From contig NZ_SPJX01000184.1 of the NCBI RefSeq assembly GCF_004458765.1, positions 186,001 to 250,000 on the forward strand: DNA of 64,000 bases, in the 5' to 3' direction. How positions within the stretch are numbered: position 1 is the stretch's first letter; every line of letters starts with the position of its first letter. The position numbers and the translations under genes were made by a program. This DNA is from Microvirga pakistanensis (GTDB lineage Bacteria; Pseudomonadota; Alphaproteobacteria; Rhizobiales; Beijerinckiaceae). The notes beneath the pieces were generated by a model. That model had not been told where the DNA came from and made no database searches. It saw nothing but the letters and a program-made list of their open reading frames with translations. Below are positions 53,758-63,040 of the stretch, piece after piece.

Positions 53758-54984
53758 ATGACCATGGATAGCAAGTCGCCTGCCTTCGCCGCTGCTCCGG
53801 TTCGAACCTCCATCGAGCGGGTGACCATCCCGATTCTGGCTGCAATCAGCGTCTCGCACCTCCTCAACGACCTAATCCAGTCCCTGCTGCCGGCGATCTA
53901 TCCGATCCTCAAGGCGGATTTCCATCTTGATTTCGGCCAGATCGGCCTGCTCACGCTCACCTTCCAGCTCACGGCCTCCCTCCTGCAGCCGCTGGTGGGC
54001 ATCTATACGGACAAAAAGCCGCAGCCCTTCTCGCTGGTCGTCGGCATGGGCTTCACGCTCGTCGGCCTGCTCACCCTGTCGCGCGCAGGCTCCTATCCAC
54101 TGCTGCTTCTCGGTGCGGCCCTGGTGGGGATGGGCTCCTCCGTGTTCCACCCCGAATCCTCCCGCGTGGCCCGCATGGCCTCCGGCGGGCAGCACGGATT
54201 GGCGCAATCGGTTTTCCAGGTCGGCGGCAATGCGGGGTCCGCCCTGGGGCCGTTGCTGGCGGCCTTCATCGTCGTGCCCTTCGGCCAGTCGAGCATCGCC
54301 TGGTTTTCGGCCGTGGCGCTCCTCGCCATGGTCATCCTATTCAACGTGGGACGCTGGTACCGGGCAAAACTCGTGGACCTGAAGGCCAAGCCGCGTGCGA
54401 CGGCGACCGCATCGTCGTTGTCGCGCAAGCGCGTCGGCGCTTCGATCGCGATCCTGATGCTGCTCGTGTTCTCGAAGAACTTTTATACCGCCAGCATCTC
54501 CAGCTACTTCACCTTCTATCTCATTTCCAAGTTCCAGCTGTCGGTGCAGGAGGCGCAGGTCCACCTCTTCGTGTTCCTCGGCGCCGTGGCGGCGGGCACG
54601 GTGATCGGCGGACCCATCGGCGACAGGATCGGACGCCGCTACGTGATCTGGATCTCGATCCTCGGCGTGCTGCCGTTCACGCTGCTGCTGCCCTATGCCA
54701 ACCTGCTCTGGACCACGGTTCTCAGCGTCGTCATCGGTCTCGTCCTGGCCTCCGCGTTCTCGGCCATTCTCGTCTATGCGACGGAGCTCGTGCCGGGTCG
54801 TGTGGGCATGATCGCGGGGCTGTTCTTCGGCCTCTCCTTCGGCATGGGGGGCTTGGGTGCCGCGGTACTGGGAGAACTCGCCGACCTGACCAGCATCGAG
54901 ACGGTGTACAAGATCGTGTCGTTCCTGCCGGCGATCGGGCTTCTCACCTATTTCCTGCCCAAGATCGAGAAGGCCCGCGCTTAA
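53758..54984 (+). CDS. MFS transporter, fosmidomycin-resistance (Fsr) type
   Basis: A 408-residue, 12-helix MFS pump. It has the motifs SHLLNDLIQSLLPAIYPILK, GIYTDKKPQPF, SVFHPESSRVARMASGG and GGPIGDRIGRRYVIW. These match Fsr, which confers fosmidomycin resistance in E. coli. ATG 53758 or 53764 is the start. Convergent with ada, overlapping by 4 bp. Confidence 0.9.
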   Translation: MTMDSKSPAFAAAPVRTSIERVTIPILAAISVSHLLNDLIQSLLPAIYPILKADFHLDFGQIGLLTLTFQLTASLLQPLVGIYTDKKPQPFSLVVGMGFTLVGLLTLSRAGSYPLLLLGAALVGMGSSVFHPESSRVARMASGGQHGLAQSVFQVGGNAGSALGPLLAAFIVVPFGQSSIAWFSAVALLAMVILFNVGRWYRAKLVDLKAKPRATATASSLSRKRVGASIAILMLLVFSKNFYTASISSYFTFYLISKFQLSVQEAQVHLFVFLGAVAAGTVIGGPIGDRIGRRYVIWISILGVLPFTLLLPYANLLWTTVLSVVIGLVLASAFSAILVYATELVPGRVGMIAGLFFGLSFGMGGLGAAVLGELADLTSIETVYKIVSFLPAIGLLTYFLPKIEKARA

Positions 54985-56084
54985 GGCGCGGGGCTCTCGA
55001 GGGCAAGCTCCGCCTGTTCCGCTCTCCCTGACGGCGCCACGGCCTGGACGGCCATGCGCCGCTCGTGCTCGAGCAGCCACTTCTTGCGCCAGAGCTTCCC
55101 GCCGTAGCCGGTCAGAGATCCATCGGCGCCGATCACCCGGTGGCAGGGAACGATGACGGCGACCTGATTGGCCCCATTGGCGCGCGCCACGGCGCGGGGC
55201 GCATCGGGCCGTCCGATGAGGCGTGCGATCTCGCCATAGCTGCGGGTGCTTCCCAAGGGGATCTGGCGCAGGGCCTCCCATACGCCCGTCTCGAATGGAC
55301 TGCCTCTCTGGACGACAGGCACATCGAACGATGCCGAACGGCCGGAGAAGTAGCGTTCCACCTGGCGAGACAGCTCATCCAGAAAAGGGCTGCGCCCGAA
55401 GCAAATGGGGCCGACACGCTTCCTGAGCCGTGCGATTTCGGCAGGGAGCGCCGCGCGCTCCGCAAATTCCAGCAGGTGCAGTCCGGTGCCGTCTGCGATG
55501 GCCACCATGGCGCCGATGGGAGTGTCCAGCCATTGCGCCGTCAGAATCGGCCGCTCCGACGCGCGGGCGGGAGCATCGCCGATAAGTCTGGTGATCGCAT
55601 CCCGGAACCCGCTTCCGGACTCGTAGCCCGCATCCAACTGCGCATCCATGACCGATCCTCCCCGCAGCAGGCGGGTGACAGCGTATCCCAATCGCTGGGA
55701 CCGCGCATATTGAGCGAAGGTGACGCCATATTCGCGTTGAAAGGCGCGGCGGGCGGTGGACGGATCGTAGCCGAGGGCCCTCACGTCTGCTGCGCTCCAC
55801 TTCCGCTCCGGCTCCGCCCTGATCTTCTCGCGCAGGATTTCGAGGGCGCCGTTCGGCACGCGCTGGCGATCAAAAGGCCTGCAGCGCAGGCAGGGGCGGA
55901 AGCCTGCCTCTTGCGCCGCCTCGCAGCTTCCGAAGAAGACCGTGTTGCTGCGCTTCGGCTTGCGGGCCGGGCAGGTGAGGCGGCAGAAGATGCCGGTGGT
56001 CTTCACGCCCACATAGGCGAAACCTTCATAGGAGGGATCGCGGGCGATCAGGGCGGCAAAGAGAGTATCGTCGTCGGTGATCAT
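54981..56084 (-). CDS. ada: Ada DNA-methylation repair protein
   Basis: A 367-residue bifunctional regulator and O6-methylguanine methyltransferase. The zinc/methylphosphotriester site has C34, C38, C65 and C68, the same spacing as E. coli Ada; C34 or C38 accepts methyl groups. An AraC-type HTH follows (about 98-175), then the methyltransferase domain with C314 in VPCHRVIG. Methylation makes it an activator of its own operon. Confidence 0.95.
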   Translation of the reverse strand: MITDDDTLFAALIARDPSYEGFAYVGVKTTGIFCRLTCPARKPKRSNTVFFGSCEAAQEAGFRPCLRCRPFDRQRVPNGALEILREKIRAEPERKWSAADVRALGYDPSTARRAFQREYGVTFAQYARSQRLGYAVTRLLRGGSVMDAQLDAGYESGSGFRDAITRLIGDAPARASERPILTAQWLDTPIGAMVAIADGTGLHLLEFAERAALPAEIARLRKRVGPICFGRSPFLDELSRQVERYFSGRSASFDVPVVQRGSPFETGVWEALRQIPLGSTRSYGEIARLIGRPDAPRAVARANGANQVAVIVPCHRVIGADGSLTGYGGKLWRKKWLLEHERRMAVQAVAPSGRAEQAELALESPAP

Positions 56085-56147
56085 GACTCTCTTGTACCTC
56101 GGATCGGGGAGCCGTGCCGCCGGAAACGAGGCGTCGATTTTCTTCGG

Positions 56148-57479
56148 CTAGCGGGCTGCAGCGGAGGCGACATCGACGCTCAGGCGCATCTCCGGGTGAA
56201 TGCCGCAGATGATGTCGTAATGGCCCGGCTGGTCGAAGCCGAGGGTGACCGTGTCGCCGGGGTTCTGCCCGTCCGAGTTGAAGCTCATGTTCGCGCCGTC
56301 GACGCGCACATTATGCGTGCGCGTGTCGTCGTTGAGGATGCGCAGGGCCTCGCCCACCTTCAGCAGGATCGCCCCCGGCGAGAAGCGCCTGTCCTTCTGG
56401 CTCACGGTCGTGGTGGCGACGGCCTGCGCCGTCGCGCCCCAGGCGATGGTCTTCGGCGGAAGGCTCGTGGGACGCGGAGGGTCGTCGCTGGAGAGCGTGT
56501 TGAGAAAGGCGACGAGCTGCGCGCGCTCCGTCTCGCTGAGCTCGATCGCTCGCGGAAGATCGGCCGAGAGGGTAGGGCGCTTCACGATCCCTTTCGCATA
56601 ATGATCCACCACGTCCTCGAAGGTGGCGAGCGAACCGTCATGCATGTAGGGCGCGCTCCACACGCGCTCGCGCAGGCTCGGCGTCTTGAATGCGTGATCC
56701 GCCGCCTTCACGCCCAGAACGGGGCCGCGCCCCTTGTCCTGGCTGCGGAGGCCGATATCGTGAAAGGCCTCGTCGGTGAAGCGCCAGCCCTGGTGGCAGG
56801 CAACGCAGCCTGCCTTGCCGACGAAGAGCGCGAGACCGGCGAACTCGTCCTTGTCGAGAGCCCTGTCGTCGCCCTTGACCCATCGGTCGAACCGGGTCTG
56901 CGGCGAGACCAGGGTCCGCTCGAATGCGGCGAGCGCCTTCATGAGGTTGTCGCGCGTGACGGCGGGATCCTCGGGGAAGGCCGCCGCAAAGGATTTCTGC
57001 ATCAGCGGATCGGCTGCAATCGCCTTGGTGGCGCGCTCCAGATCGCCTCCCATCTCGCGCTTGTCCTCGATGGGAATCGCCGCCTGTGCCTCCAGGCTGT
57101 CGGCGCGGCCATCCCAGAACCAGGAAAGCCCCCAGGCCATGTTCCAGAGCGGCGGCGTGCGTCGCTCGAGGGGCGCCCCGTCGAGGCCGGGATGACGATC
57201 GACGCCATCCGAGAAGGATAGCTCCGCCTGATGGCAGGTGGAGCACGCAATCTCGCCGGAGCCGGACAGGCGCGTGTCGTCGAAAAGGGCCGCACCCAGC
57301 CTCACCTTCTCCGGGGTCGTTGGATTGGCCGCGGGTGCGGGCGTGTGGTCGGGACGCGCGAAAGCCTGTCGCCAGTGCTCGACGTCGATGGCGGCGGGCT
57401 TGTCCGCCGCTCCCCCGACCAGCGTGGCGACCATCAGGGCGGGCAGAGCCCGCCGCAGACGGGGCAAGCCTCTGCGCAT
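56148..57479 (-). CDS. Di-haem cytochrome c peroxidase fused to a cupredoxin
   Basis: A 443-residue periplasmic protein with a signal at 1-25. The N-terminal part is a MauG/CcpA di-haem peroxidase with haem motifs CSTCH (79-83) and CVACH (225-229) and the Met of PYMHDGS. A C-terminal cupredoxin domain (about 355-435) carries H389, C425, H428 and M431, the plastocyanin set. It could take electrons from copper to the haems or receive them, so it is a self-contained electron relay (inference). It overlaps closely with a secreted partner gene upstream. Confidence 0.93.
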   Translation of the reverse strand: MRRGLPRLRRALPALMVATLVGGAADKPAAIDVEHWRQAFARPDHTPAPAANPTTPEKVRLGAALFDDTRLSGSGEIACSTCHQAELSFSDGVDRHPGLDGAPLERRTPPLWNMAWGLSWFWDGRADSLEAQAAIPIEDKREMGGDLERATKAIAADPLMQKSFAAAFPEDPAVTRDNLMKALAAFERTLVSPQTRFDRWVKGDDRALDKDEFAGLALFVGKAGCVACHQGWRFTDEAFHDIGLRSQDKGRGPVLGVKAADHAFKTPSLRERVWSAPYMHDGSLATFEDVVDHYAKGIVKRPTLSADLPRAIELSETERAQLVAFLNTLSSDDPPRPTSLPPKTIAWGATAQAVATTTVSQKDRRFSPGAILLKVGEALRILNDDTRTHNVRVDGANMSFNSDGQNPGDTVTLGFDQPGHYDIICGIHPEMRLSVDVASAAAR

Positions 57480-57487
57480 CCTACGCG

Positions 57488-58354
57488 TTACCGAAAGTTG
57501 CCGAGCTGAAGCTCGAACTTCGCGACGGCGCTCAGGAAATCGCTCGCGTCCTTCACCGGCTGCTTGGGCGGCGTCACGGCGGGGAACACGGCCTTCAGGT
57601 CGTCGAGGCTCGCCTTGAGGGCCTTCGCGGCCTCCGCGTCCTTCGCATTGGCTTCCTGCATCACCGCGCCGACGAGGCGATCCGTCTCGAACACGAAGCC
57701 GCGGGCATCCTGATATTCCACCACGTTGGCGATGCGGTTCTTCTCGATGGCTTCGCCATATTCATCGGCGGCCTGCTGCAGCACTTCGAGCGCCGTTTCG
57801 AGGGTGAAGTAGAGCCCCTGCGTCTCCTTGGCGCGAACGGCCGTCTCGGCCGCGGCCAGCCGCTCGTCGAGGGCCGTGCGGGCGCGGGCATAGGCCTCCT
57901 TGTTCTTTGCCTTCACGGTCTGCGACAGGGACTTCAGGGCCGCCTGAAAGGGCGCGATGTTGAGGGCCTTCAGGTCGTCGCGCAGGCTCGCATAGATCTC
58001 CTCTTCCGGGTGCAGGAAGTGAGGCAGGGCGTCGGCCCATCGGCCAGCCTCGATCAGCTCGCTGCCGACCAGCAGATGGCCGCGGATCATCTCGATGCCG
58101 CGATAAAGGTGAAGGGAGGGGGCGAGCTTCGCGGCGCCTCCGCCTTCTCCTTCGCCGCCTTCACCCTCGCCACCGGCGGTCGCCGGCGCGGCGTGGCCTT
58201 GATGCGCCTGGGCAAAGTGCAGCAATGGCTGATTCGCCTGGGCCTGAACCGTGGCCTGCGGATAGGCCGGAAGGCTTGCGGCTTGCGAGGCGGCCGGAGC
58301 CGCAACAAGGGCCACGGTGCTCAAGCCCGCCCAAATCTTGCGCTTTTTCATCAT
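57488..58354 (-). CDS. Secreted helical protein of the peroxidase locus
   Basis: A 288-residue protein with a signal (1-26), a Gly/Glu linker GGEGEGGEGEGGG and a long alpha-helical region with GHLLVGSELIEAGRWADALPHFLHPEEEIY, rich in His and Glu, a possible metal site. It stops 8 nt before the peroxidase/cupredoxin gene, so they form one unit. I do not recognise the family; it resembles no known imelysin or EfeO closely enough to name it. Confidence 0.75.
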   Translation of the reverse strand: MMKKRKIWAGLSTVALVAAPAASQAASLPAYPQATVQAQANQPLLHFAQAHQGHAAPATAGGEGEGGEGEGGGAAKLAPSLHLYRGIEMIRGHLLVGSELIEAGRWADALPHFLHPEEEIYASLRDDLKALNIAPFQAALKSLSQTVKAKNKEAYARARTALDERLAAAETAVRAKETQGLYFTLETALEVLQQAADEYGEAIEKNRIANVVEYQDARGFVFETDRLVGAVMQEANAKDAEAAKALKASLDDLKAVFPAVTPPKQPVKDASDFLSAVAKFELQLGNFR

Positions 58355-58388
58355 TCCCCCTCCCGGCGGGTCGAGCTCAGCCGGCGGC

Positions 58389-58411
58389 TAGTTTAGAAAA
58401 CTTAAAAACTA
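58389..58411. promoter_or_regulatory. 23-bp inverted repeat in divergent promoter
   Basis: TAGTTT (58389-58394) and AAACTA (58406-58411) with an 11-nt AT-rich spacer. TTTAGAA inside resembles the half of an Irr/ICE box. It lies in the gap between the peroxidase operon and the PiuC-like gene. Confidence 0.45.
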
Positions 58412-58477
58412 CTAGGCTTTACAAGCACTTAGCTACATCCTATGAGGCCTGAAAGCAAGTCTGAAGGTCCTGTCACG

Positions 58478-59137
58478 ATGTTGATCACCATTGCGGATAT
58501 CCTGTCGTCCGGCGAGGCTGAAGAGATCCGTGCTGCGCTGGGCGCCATGCGGTTCGAGGACGGGCGCGCCACCGCGGGCTGGAGCGCGAAGCTCGTGAAG
58601 GACAACGAGCAGGCACGCGAAGGCGCCGCCCTCACGCTCCTGCGGGAGCGGGTGACGAGTGCCATTCGTTCGAACGACGTCTTCGATCTCGCCGTGCGGC
58701 CCAAGGCGCTGACGCCGCTCCTGTTCAGCCGCTACACGCAAGGCAAGCACTACGGCTCGCACGTGGACAATCCGCTGATGAACGGCGTGCGAACGGATGT
58801 GTCCTTCACGCTCTTCCTGGCGGATCCCGACACCTACGAGGGTGGGGAACTCGTCATCGAATCGGTCTCGGGAGAGGAGGAAATCAAGCTCCCGGCCGGA
58901 CATCTGGTGGCCTACGATTCGACAAGCCTTCACCGGGTCGCGCCGGTCACGCGCGGCGAGCGTCTCGTGGCGGTGGGCTGGGCTCAGAGCTACGTGCGCG
59001 AAAGCGCCAAGCGGGAACTTCTGTTCGATCTCGAAACCGCACGGCGCAACCTCTTCGCTCAAGCCGGCAAGACGCCGGAGTTCGACCTGCTCGCCAAGAC
59101 GGGCGCCAATCTGTTCCGGATGTGGGCCGAGGTTTGA
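58478..59137 (+). CDS. PKHD-type Fe(II)/2OG dioxygenase (PiuC/YbiX)
   Basis: A 219-residue oxygenase with the iron-binding triad in HYGSHVDNPLM (His, Asp) and the later SLHRVAPVTRGERL (His, Arg). Members are induced by iron limitation and often sit by TonB receptors. ATG 58478 with GAAGGTCC upstream is chosen over an earlier Met. It diverges from the haem-peroxidase locus, which links iron to that locus. Confidence 0.9.
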   Translation: MLITIADILSSGEAEEIRAALGAMRFEDGRATAGWSAKLVKDNEQAREGAALTLLRERVTSAIRSNDVFDLAVRPKALTPLLFSRYTQGKHYGSHVDNPLMNGVRTDVSFTLFLADPDTYEGGELVIESVSGEEEIKLPAGHLVAYDSTSLHRVAPVTRGERLVAVGWAQSYVRESAKRELLFDLETARRNLFAQAGKTPEFDLLAKTGANLFRMWAEV

Positions 59138-59239
59138 GAAGCGCCGTTCGATCGAGCCCTCAGGCCGTCATCGCCCGTCTCGTGCCGGTGATCCCGGTTA
59201 CGGGAAACGCATTGCTCACGTCATCGCGAGGGCCGGGGC

Positions 59240-59860
59240 CTACTGCCAGGAGTAGTTGAAGCTGATGCTGATGCGCTCGCTGTCGGCCTCGTTCAGCGGC
59301 ACCTCGTGGCGAAGCCAGCTTTCCCACAGCAGCACCGTGCCGGGTGCAGGCTTCATATAGGCGAATTGCCGGTTCTCCGGCTTCGCCTTGGCCTTGCGCG
59401 GCGGGGCCGCCATCATGAAGCCGAGGCGCGGATCCTCGAGCTTGAGCGCGCTCGCGCCTTCCGGGATGGTGACGTAGTAGGTGCCGCTGATCACCGAGTG
59501 CGGGTGGATGTGGGACGTGTGGATGCCGCCCGGCGGCAGGATGTTGATCCACAGGCTGTCCATCACCAGCTTGCGGCCCTGAAGGTCGTACTCGAGTTCC
59601 TTGGCGAAGGCCACCACATGCTTGTCGATATCCTTCAGCAGATCCCCGAACACCGGCACCCGCCAGGGCAGATCGTTGAGCGAGGCGTAGGAGGTGTAGC
59701 CCGGATAGCCGTTCTTGGCGCACCAGCGCTGTCCTGCCTCGTCATCCTCCGCGATGGACAGGCAGGCTCCTTCAAGCTCGGCGTTGCGGCGCTCGGCCTT
59801 CGTGCCGGTCAGTTCGGCGCGGTAGATCTTGGTGACGAAAAGCGTATCGATGCTTGGCAT
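59240..59860 (-). CDS. 2OG-Fe(II) oxygenase, TIGR02466 type
   Basis: A 206-residue oxygenase. Iron ligands and 2OG contacts lie in GIHTSHIHPHSVISGTYYV and LRHEVPLNEADSERISISF. It lacks a known substrate; the family is widespread in alphaproteobacteria and phages. ATG 59860. It is monocistronic and faces the PiuC-like gene. Confidence 0.85.
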   Translation of the reverse strand: MPSIDTLFVTKIYRAELTGTKAERRNAELEGACLSIAEDDEAGQRWCAKNGYPGYTSYASLNDLPWRVPVFGDLLKDIDKHVVAFAKELEYDLQGRKLVMDSLWINILPPGGIHTSHIHPHSVISGTYYVTIPEGASALKLEDPRLGFMMAAPPRKAKAKPENRQFAYMKPAPGTVLLWESWLRHEVPLNEADSERISISFNYSWQ

Positions 59861-59984
59861 GGTCCGGCTCTATGACGACGGGGCTCTGTCAAAATGATTG
59901 CCCTTTTGGGGCGCATAGCATCTTTTCTCAAGTCATTCCTCCCCATGCCTTGAACGAGCCGTGGGGGCAACACACCTTGGCCTT

Positions 59985-61208
59985 ATGATGTCGCTCTCTC
60001 CTCTGGCGGGTCTTCCGGACGACATGTTGTCCCTGGCCCGCAGTCTCGATGCGGAAACGCTCCCGCGAGTCATTGCGTTGCGGGACTGGCTGGTGACCAC
60101 GGCAGCCCGGATGGAGGATTCGAACGAGGTTCTGAACGGCTTTCTCAACCGTCTGATCGAGATCGGGCTTCCGATCGACCGGGCCGTATCGGCCATCGAG
60201 GCGCTTCATTCCGAATATGCCGGAATCGGGCGCTTCTGGACCCGGGAGCAGGGCACGATCGTCCGCTACCTTCCGCATGGCGACCGGCGCGAGGAGGTCT
60301 ACCAGAAGAGTCCCTTCGCGCATGTGAACCGCACCGGCGAATGGCTTGCCCTCGATCTAGCGCAGACGCCCGACGATCTCTTCCCGGTCATCCCGGAACT
60401 GAAGCAGGCGGGATATCGCCATTATCTCACCATTCCGATCCGCTTCACCAACGGAGCCGAGAATGCCATCTCCTTCGCGACCCGGTCGCCGGAAGGGTTC
60501 GGTCGACGCGGGATGACGATCCTGCAGCTCGTCATCCCGTCCTTCGCCCTGGTCACGGAACTGCGCGCCACCAGCAACCGGCTGGACGAAGTGCTGCGCA
60601 TCTATGTGGGTGACGATCCGCACAAGGCCATTCTTTCGGGCGCCATCCAGCGTGGGCAGGTGACGCGGATCCGCTCGGCGATCCTTTTCGCCGACATGCG
60701 CCAGTACACGCGCATTTCCTCAGCCTTGAGTCCAGAGAGCGCGGTCGAGCTGCTGAACAACTATTTCGACTGCCTGGTGCCTCCCATCGAGGATGAGGGC
60801 GGGGAGGTTCTGAAATATTTGGGCGACGGACTTCTCGCCATCATGCGCGATCGCGGCGACGACACCGGCGGCGCCGCGCAATCGGCCCTGACCGCAGCCA
60901 CGAAAGCCCTGCGGCGCATCGAGGCGGCGAACAACGAAGGGCGGTTTCCGGTGCAGATCGATGTGGGCTTCGCCCTGCATCATGGCGATGCGGCCTACGG
61001 CAATGTCGGCTCGGGCCAGCGCCTGGATTTCACGGTGATCGGACGGGACGTGAACCTCGCAAGCCGGATCGCCGACCTCAACAAGCGCCTCGGCGAACCG
61101 TTACTGATGTCGAAGCCGTTCGTGGAGCACCTGTGGGGCAATCCCCATCCGCTCGGCGCCCATGCCGTCGAAGGCTTCGAGGAGGCGGTCGAGGTCTACA
61201 GGCCCTAA
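59985..61208 (+). CDS. Class III adenylate/guanylate cyclase
   Basis: A 407-residue soluble cyclase. The N-terminal 200 residues form a GAF-like sensory region (FWTREQGTIVRYL to VIPSFALVTEL); the catalytic domain has the metal Asp in ILFADMRQYTRIS and YLGDGLLAIM, Lys in EVLKYLGD and the adenine contact in FTVIGRDVNLASRI. The Lys favours ATP. ATG 59985; GTG at 59961 is possible. Output cAMP target not in the window. Confidence 0.9.
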   Translation: MMSLSPLAGLPDDMLSLARSLDAETLPRVIALRDWLVTTAARMEDSNEVLNGFLNRLIEIGLPIDRAVSAIEALHSEYAGIGRFWTREQGTIVRYLPHGDRREEVYQKSPFAHVNRTGEWLALDLAQTPDDLFPVIPELKQAGYRHYLTIPIRFTNGAENAISFATRSPEGFGRRGMTILQLVIPSFALVTELRATSNRLDEVLRIYVGDDPHKAILSGAIQRGQVTRIRSAILFADMRQYTRISSALSPESAVELLNNYFDCLVPPIEDEGGEVLKYLGDGLLAIMRDRGDDTGGAAQSALTAATKALRRIEAANNEGRFPVQIDVGFALHHGDAAYGNVGSGQRLDFTVIGRDVNLASRIADLNKRLGEPLLMSKPFVEHLWGNPHPLGAHAVEGFEEAVEVYRP

Positions 61209-61221
61209 AGCATCCGACGTG

Positions 61222-61241
61222 AAAAGTGGACCTGCACTTTT
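61222..61241. repeat. Hairpin sharing the GAAAAGTGG core
   Basis: AAAAGTG (61222-61228) and CACTTTT (61235-61241), 6-nt loop, 14 nt past the cyclase stop. Same core as 37130-37138. Confidence 0.5.
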
Positions 61242-61286
61242 GGAATCGACCCGATACTTCCTCTCTCGAACAGGAGCATCGTTCGG

Positions 61287-61375
61287 GCGGACCCGAAGGG
61301 CCGCGCAAGCGGCCCGTAGGGCCACGTTAGTGCAAACCGGATCCACATTTCACTGACGCGGCCCTCTGGGTCCGC
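61287..61375. repeat. Long inverted repeat, convergent gap
   Basis: GCGGACCC-GAA-GGGCCGCG (61287-61305) matches the reverse complement of 61357-61375 except at the middle three bases. A further stem GGGCCGC/GCGGCCC lies inside. The unit sits between convergent cyclase and glutathionyl reductase genes. Confidence 0.6.
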
Positions 61376-61383
61376 ACGGTGCC

Positions 61384-62361
61384 CTAGAGCCGATCCCGCT
61401 CATGCGGCGCGCCCAGGTCCATGACGGGGCCGAGGGGAACGATCCCGGTCGGATTGATGGTCTTGTGGCTCTCGAAATAATGGTTCTTGATGTGCTGGAA
61501 ATTCACCGTCTCCGATATTCCGCCGGTCTGATACAGATCGCGCAGATAGCCCGAGAGATGCGGGTAATCCGCGATGCGTCTCAGGTTGCACTTGAAATGC
61601 CCGACATAGACGGGATCGAAACGCACGAGCGTCGTGAACAACCGGACATCCGCTTCGGTGAGAACATCGCCGCAGAGATAGCGCCGCGAGGCGAGGCGTG
61701 CATCAAGCCAATCCAGCGTTTCGAACAGCGGGCGTACGGCTTCTTCATAAGCCTGTTGCGTGGTGGCGAAACCCGCCTTGTAGACGCCGTTGTTGACCGT
61801 GTCGTAGATGCGCGTGTTCAGCGCATCGATCTCGCTCCGCAGAGCGTCCGGATAATAATCGCCGGGCTTCGCGCCGACGCCGTCGAAGGCCTCGTTGAAC
61901 ATGCGGATGATCTCGGCGGATTCGTTGCTCACGATGACGGCTTGCGTCTTGTCCCAGAGGACGGGCACCGTCACGCGGCCCGTGTAGGTGGGCTCCGCCG
62001 CCGTGTAGATCTGATGCAGGTATCGTGCGCCATGGAGCGGATCCGGGATCGTGCCGGGCCCGGGCTCGAAATTCCAGCCCTGATCGAGCATGCGCCAATG
62101 CACGATGGACAGGCTGATCATCTCCTCCAAGCCCTTGAGCCGTCGCACGATGAGGGTGCGGTGCGCCCAAGGGCAGGCCAGCGAGACATAGAGATGGTAG
62201 CGTCCGGGCTCAGCCTTGAACCCGCCCCTTCCCGTAGGACCCGGCGCCCCATCGGAGGTGATCCAGTTGCGGAAGGCCGCATTGTTGCGGACGAATCGCC
62301 CGCCCGTACTCTTCGTATCGTACCATTGGTCCTGCCAAGCCCCGTTCACCAGCAATCCCAC
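61384..62361 (-). CDS. Glutathionyl-hydroquinone reductase (YqjG type)
   Basis: A 325-residue glutathione-transferase-fold enzyme that reduces glutathionyl hydroquinones. The catalytic Cys63 lies in LACPWAHRTL, the same number as in E. coli YqjG, with HWRMLDQGWNFEPGPGT and GDYYPDALRSEI as further landmarks. It is monocistronic. Confidence 0.92.
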   Translation of the reverse strand: MGLLVNGAWQDQWYDTKSTGGRFVRNNAAFRNWITSDGAPGPTGRGGFKAEPGRYHLYVSLACPWAHRTLIVRRLKGLEEMISLSIVHWRMLDQGWNFEPGPGTIPDPLHGARYLHQIYTAAEPTYTGRVTVPVLWDKTQAVIVSNESAEIIRMFNEAFDGVGAKPGDYYPDALRSEIDALNTRIYDTVNNGVYKAGFATTQQAYEEAVRPLFETLDWLDARLASRRYLCGDVLTEADVRLFTTLVRFDPVYVGHFKCNLRRIADYPHLSGYLRDLYQTGGISETVNFQHIKNHYFESHKTINPTGIVPLGPVMDLGAPHERDRL

Positions 62362-62551
62362 CAGGTCGCTCCTTCACAATCCGCGTGGCCTCTCCGCCAT
62401 GTGGCTCTGCCCGGCGCAGTTCCGGGGAGGGGCAGGCGGCCAGACTGTGCTGCCGGCCCCATTTCTTCGTCAAGAGCGGGAAGAGACCTGTCAAACAGGG
62501 GGGTGACGAACGGCTCTCCCTCGGTTAGATCATATCGGGCCTTCCCTGGAA

Positions 62552-62627
62552 GGGCCTGTAGCTCAATGGTTAGAGCCGGCCGCTCATAACGGTCTGGTTG
62601 CAGGTTCGAGTCCTGCCGGGCCCACCA
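62552..62627 (+). tRNA. tRNA with CAU anticodon, probably tRNA-Ile2
   Basis: A 76-nt cloverleaf with encoded CCA. Acceptor GGGCCTG/CGGGCCC, D arm GCTC/GAGC, anticodon loop CTCATAA, T arm GCAGG/CCTGC. CAU with this body fits tRNA-Ile2 (lysidine-modified) better than elongator Met. It starts a foreign-looking segment. Confidence 0.92.
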
Positions 62628-63040
62628 CCTAACAAAATCAGTGACTTAGGTTGGCATTTAGCGTCATTAGCGACACTGATTGGCGACAGTAGTTGAGCGG
62701 CCATATGGCGGAACGCTAAGGTCTGTACGCGGCATGAAGCTGGTAAATTGATTCTGTGATGCCAGATTGAGTTGGCCTTATGCTTCTTGTCGGAAGCTAG
62801 CTCTGGTGCAGCCGTTTCTTGGTACCGGCTTTGGAGGGATATGGCACAGGTCGCTCGATGCCGAGCAAGGTTAGACAAGGCGAATGGTCATTTCGTACTC
62901 GTAATGGACCTTTGGCGTTCATTAGTTGCCGAAGCTTGGGTGTTATTAAAACTTTTTTATAGAACTGTCGTGATCCCGACAGACGCGATGCGGCTTCGCC
63001 TCTAAACGAGCATCAAACAAGATGACCAACAGCCGACATC
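62628..63040. other. 413-nt AT-richer gap after tRNA
   Basis: Lower GC than the rest of the window. Contains only a weak 54-residue frame (62841-63005). Short inverted repeat TTGGCGACA (62680-62688) recurs as TGTCGCCAA at 63548-63556. Confidence 0.5.
62841..63005 (+). CDS. Doubtful small frame in the tRNA-linked segment
   Basis: 54 residues with a hydrophobic middle (LVMDLWRSLVAEAWVLLKLF). GGAGG lies 3 nt upstream of ATG 62841. No family. Confidence 0.25.
   Translation: MAQVARCRARLDKANGHFVLVMDLWRSLVAEAWVLLKLFYRTVVIPTDAMRLRL

Noticed and set aside
62570..62878. Minus-strand frame across the tRNA containing GGPGRTRTCNQ
   Set aside because: It is the antisense reading of the tRNA, a well-known false protein; no independent support.
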